From: Parelaphostrongylus tenuis
Taxonomy: Eukaryota > Nematoda > Chromadorea > Rhabditida > Metastrongylidae
Assembly (NCBI GenBank): GCA_019055375.1
Contig: JAHQIW010005186.1
Location: forward strand, 372,001 to 436,000
DNA: 64,000 nt
Reading direction: 5' to 3'
Numbering within the stretch: the stretch's first letter is position 1; every line of letters starts with the position of its first letter. The position numbers were made by a program, and so were the translations under genes. The notes beneath the pieces are model-generated. The model was not told where the DNA came from. It worked only from the letters and a program-made list of their open reading frames with translations, and made no database searches. This document shows positions 50,701 through 59,700 of this stretch, in pieces.

Positions 50701-53700
50701 TACAATCCTTTAACAATCTACTTTCACTAACTACTCTAATCAGCTAGTTCACCGGTGTCTCAAATGTTTAACTAGATGGGAGATGAAAAACTTGACAGTT
50801 TTTTAAAGGTCAGTACTGCAAACACCTTTCCGCTTTGATTCATAGCAACTATAGACAACGCCACAAAATTGGTACTGCCTGTTAATTTCGCTGTTTTCTT
50901 TAAGATACTAATTTGATGAAGCATAAGCAGACCCTTCTAGAAATTTAGGAAAAATCAGCTTGATCAACACTGAATACTATATTATAGCTAGATAACCCCC
51001 TAGTGATAGCTAGACCCCAAATCTCGAGGCCTCCACAGACGACCAATATGACAGAAAAAAACGAATGCAGAAGCTCATGGACGAATAAGATACATAAAGT
51101 TAGGCTGCATAGATTTGCGAAAATGAAAATTGGAAAAAACCAACAGATGGAGTGGTGATCCCGCAGTTTAATGTTAAAAAGATTTCTCTCAATACTTTGC
51201 TGACTTGATAATGAGTGTCATCAAAATAATGTAGTACCGTGCCTGATTTCAGTATAATGTTTAGTCTGAATTACTTTTTGTTTGGAATTACATGACCATC
51301 TTGATGATTTTTTTTTCAACGCGATCAAACTCGCACCCGTAATATCCCCCTAGTAGGCTTAACTATACTTGATAGGAATTTGACGTCTCTTCCGGAAAAA
51401 TAAGCTATTTTGAGTCAATATCACTCACATCCTCATGGCTACGACAAAATCAAGATGCACACCCTAATGAAGAGCTGCATTCTAAGATGTCGGAGACTAT
51501 TAAAACGGACGCAGATCAATATTGGTGATTTTAAAAAGGGTTCGCTTTTTTATATATTTGGGATTTGATATAATAAAAAACTGTATATCTGATAATTATT
51601 ATTTGAGCCAAATGTCATGTGGCCTGTTATGGGCACTTGTGCAACCACCTCCGCCGCCCCCTCTCCCCGATACACGTGCTTCGGCCTGGCAGCGTCTGTC
51701 AGGCAGGCCTTTTTCTTTAGCCAATCTCGGGGAGAGCTCATACCCTCATGCATCGAGTAGACGACAACGTACGATTTACACCTGCCGTCAAGTGAAATGA
51801 ATCACTAGATCTGTAGCGTTGTATTCTCGAAACGGAGGGGAAAAAATGTAGTTCAACATCAAAACCATTTTCAAGCAATGAGGTGATCAAAGCTTTCTTG
51901 AACTGAAGAATGAATTCGCATGACCAATTTTGAATGTTTAGATGATTTGTACATACTTCATTTTGCTGATTGAAAACCAGCTGTTGAGCTGGTGCATCTT
52001 CATTGAGACCAATGGAAATGATGCTCTTTGCTCGATTGAATTTGAAAGCGTTTTTCGAAATCGTGACCTAAAGGAAAGATTTGACCAACAATTACTCATT
52101 TTTGAACAGATGTACACTTGCCAACAACCGTTCAGATTTGATACTGATGCTGGTTTTCTCACGTATCCTTATACCTCTCTAAAACGCGAACGCTAAGTCG
52201 CTTCCTTGATGTTAATGATTAAACAACTTTTTCAGTGACTCCATTTCCATTAACAATCGAAGTTATGTATTAATAACGAAAATTTAGCTACCTAATTGCC
52301 TTTGTCATTTTTAACTATGAACAAATAAAATAATTATCTCGTTACGGACTTCATGTATGGAGATTAAGTGAAAGCTAGAGTCGGTTGTGTTCAGGACCTT
52401 CAGAATCCAGCACCTAAGTTTTTTCAAAGTTTTCCATAAATTCTTGAACCTATAGCTGGATTTGTGCTCTTGGTAATCAAACCAGAAAGCTGATGAAACT
52501 AGTTTATGTCAGAATAAAGATTCAATGAAGTACGTCACAAATCAATCTCCTACTTGCTCTTCGATCTGGCCAACAACTTACATTTGCTTTTAACGGCCAC
52601 AATTGAGGATGATCAGCGTTTCTAATGAAAAGTGCGGTGTCGTTGTTGTTCAGAAACTGATTGCTGTTCACGAATGCCAACACGTTCACCAATGGAGCCA
52701 TACGGAATCCCATCCCAGTGTTGCCTTGAATGATCTAATAACCGATATAACGAGAAATGTGTTGAGTTTTTTGTCTTTGTTGGCATCAAGATCTTACCCA
52801 TTTTATTTTACTCCTTCGATCATAGAAAAGTTTCGTTTAGAATCAATTACCGGCGCACGTATTAGCAAAAGAATGCATGTTGTAACAGATATGTTTTATA
52901 GTTACTGCACGTTATTCTGCAGTTTTTCATTTGATGAATTTCCGCCACTTTCTTACACTTGATTTACAGCGATCTTAGACTGATCAAGGAAGAATGTTGT
53001 TTCGGAAACATTGAAATTCTGTCATTTCCTTCATGAGCTCAAAATCGGACGTGAAGCGTCGATGGTAACTCAAAATGCTTCCAAATCGTGCAGCCATGAA
53101 ATACGTTTCCGAACATCAACAACGATGATGGCGGATTCCCACACCAAGCTTTGACAAGAAATCAAAGTAAATTCATGGAACACTTCAGTATTTCATGACT
53201 ACCATCGAAACGGGTCAATCGAAGAGCCCTCAATCAGCTAACAGTTGCTCATCGCTTGAAAATGTTGGAAAAGTGAAAGACATAATCGATGAGTGCCAAA
53301 CGTAGAGAATTACTACGAAAAAAGTGAGTAAAAGAACAGAAGCTTCGTCTTTGCAAAAATTCCGTAGTTCGAGAAGAAATGAGTATTGCATAAAAGGAGC
53401 TTCTTTATGACAATCAACTATATTCGCACAGCGACTGGTACCGAAATTGAATACTTAACAATTTCTTGGGTTGTTCTACCAACAAAAAATAGTGCTCATG
53501 GTCTAATGGTCTATGGCTGAACAAAGCCCACACAGACTTCTGATTCTATTGGAAACGATTACAAAAATAATTGCTATCGCAATGTTTCAGCGACATCGCC
53601 TTCATCAAAACTAAGATGAAGGCGATGCCGCCGAAACATTAGCCTTTGTATTATTATTCTGCTTCATCATAGCATTCACTAGGTACTATTATTAACAACC

Positions 53701-56700
53701 TCTAAATTAATGATTGAGGAAATATGCTGAATTTTCACAAAATTGATGAAATTGCAGTTGAATTTGAATATTTGCGTCCAACATGCTGACAGAAAAAGTC
53801 ACATTCTCGTTCACATGACGCACTACTCTATATTGAACAACAAACGCGATAAAAGCTGGACAAACTGGACTACGGATGCTGCCCATCGAACACTTTTTGA
53901 TACTCTTGTCAACCGACTACCAGATGTTCAATATCGACGAAGACTATCCTCTGTGAAAACCTTCAGGAAGCCGGCCGCTGATGTGGATAATGCCTTCAAA
54001 AATTTCTTGCCAAACAATAGTATTTAGAGTTGTCAACGAGAATTAGCAAATAGTTCATAATGGACCCCGCATCTGCATTAACCGTAATGAAAGATAAATG
54101 AGTAATCTGATCCATCCAACTGCTGCACGTGTATAATCATGGTCATAATTATACTTAATAGGTCATCACAAAATTCAATGAAATTCAACTGCATGGATAT
54201 GCTATGTGCATGGATATAAAATCTTCAAACTTTTTTTTACATGAATGCCGAACTCAATTCAATCGTAGATGCAATTTACACATACCCTCGATTCTATTTC
54301 CTGTTACGTCAATGACAGTTCGAGCCACGCCATTGCGCTGACACGAATGGATCTCGAGCGCAGGGTGATAGGAGTTGCTGAGGAACTCCACCCAACTGAT
54401 CAGCACCTAAAATTCGCATCTCACAATTGAGTACTACTTCCAGACACTGTAATCATAGTTTTAAGCATTTGTTGCTAAAAATTAGTAGCGGTATTCGTTC
54501 TCACACATTCGTCAGTCCAAAAGCCAAGAAAAAAAAACTGCTCAAACAAAACTGAGTTTTACCTTTGGTTCGATGTTCCTATACAGTGGAAAACAGAAAT
54601 TGCCCACAAGCACACCTCCCCACTTATTTTCGGCGACGATCGTCGGAAGATAGAAGATGTTGTTTGACGGCCGACCTTTGAACACAATCTCCTGATGAAG
54701 AGCAAGGAATGGAGAAGTGTTGTTGAAATGAAATGCGACACCTGTAACAGTGATATTCGTGTCAAGACGACTATCTCGTGTAAATGAGACTTGTTCGCTT
54801 CGTATAAGTGAGACCTGCTTTTTAACCCAATACAACTAAGAGAATTGAGTGAAGAGCAAAAACACGGCCTCAGGCGGGAATCGAACCCGCGCTTCATCCT
54901 ATCCGAGGACGCGTGCTCTACCACTACACCACCGAGGCACATTTGCCCGACCACTCATTCTTCAACATCTCTATGTTAGCTATCAGCCACCAACCTTTAA
55001 CAGATTTGGTCGGATATGCGATTTCGCTTTATAAATCCCGTTAAGCTGACAGCCACTGTTATACATAATACTTCGAAATTATAGTATTTCTACTACTTTT
55101 TTCGCAGTGTTATGATGTTACACAATACAATAAAGTACAAACCCAAAACAGTTACACAGGTTTCGTTATGTGAACCAACATGACGCCTGGATTTGCAAAA
55201 ATTCTGCAACCACATGACGCCATGAATTGTAGGGATTTTACATATTCGCTATTTGGTGTATATACGGTGCAGTGGTTAGATATGCCCTGCAACACACACA
55301 TGGTCGGTGGCACGATCTGTGTCCCAAGCTCATCAGGCGCTTTATCTCGGCTGGTTGACGAAAAGTTAACAGTCTTATCTGGATACAGCAACACTATAGA
55401 TCGGCAGATCACCGCAAGCCATTGTGAAGGCCACATATGCATTCATTTGGCTCAACGATGCTTGATAAAGGTGAATGCATGACGCACCGCTGGAGACTGA
55501 TCAATGCTGAAAGCTTTATTGTTTTATCTTTATCAGGGATCACTCCGATACGGAGTGCTTTTTCGGCTATGCGTGTGAGACAACAATGTCACACATGTTT
55601 GACGCATAAATGAATACTATTAGAGGTTATTTTATATAATCAGTGCAGCTACACATTGGCAGAAAAATGTTAGAAAGGACAATTTATTTGCTTAACTATT
55701 CAAAAGCAATAAATGAAGGACATATCAATGCGAAAAATCCTTCTAAAGACTGTTCGAAAGGGCAATTCAATCATCTAAATTTTCAGGAGGAGCAAACGAG
55801 GTTTAGTTTTGAGATGCAACCATTCCACAATCAGTGTCCGTGATCAGTGTATATAATCTGATCTTTGCAGTCGTTAGCTTATTCACAGTTCTGCAAACTG
55901 ACCTCTCCATCGATTTCTTTCTAAGCGCGTGCCGTTTACGGTAATCGCTCCTCCAGCATAACTTATGTTCATTCCATCACCCCAATTTTCTTGAATTCTT
56001 GTATCATTCACCCAGATGTCGGCCGCTCCATCCTGAAATTGTAAAAAAAACGACGTGATTTTGCAGGTATTGTCTTATGTTCTTCTCATTAGCGAGATAT
56101 TCAAACGAGATATTCAAAGAAAGCACACGATGTTTTTGCCAGCTCCATCCTTTCTCCTCCCATTCAAAACTCATTACTCTCCATCATTTTTTCATGCTTA
56201 TATATCGTAGCTCTTCTTTCCCTAGATCTCTAACTACATTCGGAACTTAGAAAAAATAACTATTGACCAAAGCAATAAAAAAATGAACAAAGTCTTCAAT
56301 GAAGTAAGACTCCACTAGTATAGAGGTGATGAGTTAAATTAGGGGCCGTAGAATGGCTAGTCTCATTGTAATATTGAAAATAAGTACTTTTATAGAAACA
56401 CCTTCACGAGGAAACCAGCGATCCCTTGATTCCGATTGAGCGTCACGTTAGAGAGCGCTGTGCGCTCACGGATGTCACGGCTGAAGATTCCGTTACCGAT
56501 GTTGCTGTTGATGATTGAATTTGTAATGTTGAGTCCGTAAAACGCCTTTTCTGGAAGAAAATCGCTAGCAGAGGAAACGAGAATTAAAGCAGCATATTCA
56601 TGCTGAGATATCGCATTTGAATTCTAGAAGCACGGAACAGTAGCGTTTTTTGAGAGGAATGCATTACAGAAGCGGAGAAGACCGTGATGCAGACATTTGG

Positions 56701-59700
56701 AGACAGTATCCAAATATCTATAGAAAAACTACTAAAGCGACGTTAGACATTACTAAAATGCCAAAAAAGAAGGCTTACCAGTCACACTGGCATGAACCTT
56801 GAAGAGAACTTCAACATCGCCTATCACGTAGCCGGCGTTGTTCCCCTCTTGTTGATGTTCAAGAGACACGAACAATGGATTCACTCCACTCCTATAAAAT
56901 TCATCCTGATACTTGACGATTGAATTTCTCCTTTTGTTTCTAATAACTGCCAAATATAGTTCAAATTCACAGAAGAACAACTGCAAATAATCTTTCTTAT
57001 GTAACTCACCTTAAGCTGACAGTCTGTGGATAAATGCCGTTAAGAATCGGAATCCGAAATCGCTCCAATGCGCAGGCATTTCTCTCTTGTGTAGCATCAC
57101 AGACAACCAAATAAGTAGACGAAATGCTCGATGGATTCAAATTTCGGACATTCACAAATTGTAGTGAATAGGTATAAGCCAAACGTGGTGGTAATGAGAT
57201 GGCCTAAAACTTGAGAATGGTTGATAAATTGCGTTTTGAACAACAACATTCTAGTTAACAGTCAATTAACATGCGTTATTTTTGATGAATGGCTTCATAA
57301 CCTTCAAAAAGTGGTCACAATGCTCAAGGTTTCAAAGTCAAGCGTTATGAGCCACATCACTTTTATTCAAATCTAAAACTACTCAGGACCTACTGTGTCT
57401 CTTGAATTTTCATCAAAAATATTGAAAATTGAGAGAGAGGAGGAGGACAAAGAAGAGATTTTACAGAGCCAATGTGTAATAAGATTCCAGGACTAAATAG
57501 GTTTTCTTAAATGCAACTTTGCGTAATATTACAATACTGACTTACTAAAACGATAGAACACCCCTTCAGAAAATTCACATCTTGAAATATGGCTTCTCAC
57601 ATAAACTTAGTCCTAGAAATGCCTTTGCACGTGTTATTTCTAGAGCTCTATAAATGCATCCACACGTGTGATTTCTACGTAATAACTCATTTAACGACTC
57701 TAGTAAAAAGTATTTCCAGGTGTCGCATAGTGTGGTGCAGCAGCAGTGGACACCAGAACTAAGAGGAGATACGATTATCCCATTCGAAGGCTCAGATAAG
57801 ATTGAATTCGTGGTATGATACAGCCTAACCAGGTATCCGTGAGCAATTTTCATTAAAAACACTGGATATGATTGATCTCACATTAAGTTTGGTACTTACC
57901 GTCTCTCGAGATTTGAGGGCGTATCCTAGGTAGTTCTAATGGCGAGAAGATGAACCCAAATTCAAGTGCTGGCCATTCGAATTACTCGATAGCTTACAAA
58001 ATCATATGTTTTCATGGTTATGACTTTTCAACAAATTCTATGACCATAGTTTTTTACAAGTTCGTAAAATTTTGGTCTTTCTTGAAAACTAAATTTACCG
58101 GCAGATATTTTCCCTTACTTTCAACAAGATGTTCGAAAGTAAGTCTCCTCATTTCAATCACACTTGCCTTCATAGATGCTTCTTTTCTTTCTTTTCAATT
58201 GCCTGTCTTCGACTTGAAATCTCTTTTCAGCTTTGGAGTCATAATTTTAGAAGTCTCATACGACCTTTCTTGTATTCGTACAGGAAGCGCTGCTTGAATC
58301 TACACGAACAACTTACAATCCAGCAGGATGGTGGTTTCATGGGATCGTAAAGAGTGCCGTTATGCAGTCGAGCTACCAAGAGATGAGGAAAGAAAAATTG
58401 TGCTGGGAGTGAGTGCTGCCGGCAGATGTCCGCTCGGGGCTTTTCCTCAGCCAAAAATCCCAGTTCTCGTTTTATTCCTGCAAATGTCAAAATTGAGAGG
58501 TACTTTTGGGTCATTAAGTTTACCGAAGTTCTTGGAAGTTTCCATCAGACGATTTTTCATATTGCGGAAAGATACACTGCCAATTTTTTTCAACCATACT
58601 GGAGATTTCGATATTCCTTATACACATCTCAGAATTCGCTGATTAGTTCGAGGCCTAATGATATGCGGGTGTAAATGTCGAAAGCATGAAAAGAATCCAT
58701 CATAACAGTGAATATACAGTAAAAAAAAGGAGGAGAAAAGCATTAGAAAAGACTCAGAAATACGCGTACTTGTTCCGTCCTCCAAAAGACTTGATCCGGT
58801 CTTCTGTCGATACCATACACCGTCACCGTAGTTGTTCGCGACCAGTGTCATATTGATGAATACCCGTCCGTCCGTGGTGTTGTCAACGACAATTCCATGC
58901 CCTCGATTCCAAGAAAACGTCGAGTTGGCAATCAGCACCGGTCCTGAAATTTTCCTTTCATCAGAACTGTGATGGAATAGCCCGAGACAGGTGCCGACCA
59001 GAAGGCTCGTAGATGTAAAGTCCGTCTCTGGCGCTACGTTCCACCCGAATGCCATTCATAATGGGAGCTACACCTTCTATCCACAAGGCGGCCGTCGTGT
59101 TCTTTGTGGATCTTAAACAGACGAATCTAAGTGCGACGTAACGTGATCTGTAACTACTAAATAGAGCCTTTTCATGGTAGATTGCGATGTTGAAAAACTC
59201 AAACCACTATATTAGAGTAATTTGAAAATAATTCCTTTCAGAGCCCTTATGAACATCAAATAAGCACCTAAACCAGAACCTTAATGTCTCTTGTTCATAG
59301 GTTAGTGTTGAACAGATTAAATGAGCAAGGCTCTTTGCTTTGTAAAAAGCGATACGGCTGTGTTAGAAAAACTTTAAAACTAGAAAAAAGGGATTTGTTC
59401 ACTTGAACAATTCAGGATACTTTTATATTTAACGACTACGAAAGCCTTGCTACGCTGCTCCTCCCAGACAATCCCATCTGTAGGCACCACTTAATTGATC
59501 TAATGCTCACAAAAACACAAGAAGAACTACGAATGCGTAAGAAACTTACTTTATAACGATTACATCTAATAATTCAAGGTAAACATTACTTAGAGAATTC
59601 TATGACAAAAATGTCACTTTTTCTGTGGGATCACAGTAATTCTAGACTCGGATCACTTCCTCCTTCTCATCGTCCCAAGTGCCTTTGATCTTTTTGCGTA

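Noticed and set aside
53000..53130. Minus-strand coding-like string TYFMAARFGSILSY
   Set aside because: Reads smoothly for about 40 codons, but a stop lies just upstream, no good splice sites flank it and the host gene's phase does not need it. Perhaps an old retrocopy fragment.
53743..54027. 94-codon plus-strand frame
   Set aside because: No recognised motif and no splice partner. Once the acceptor at 52724 is used, no extra exon is needed here on either strand.
55180..55482. 100-codon plus-strand frame and its minus partner
   Set aside because: Produced by the family 2 SINE at 55255-55510.
58129..58674. Several long plus-strand frames
   Set aside because: Partly shadows of the minus-strand exon at 58317-58372 and its flanks; no independent support.
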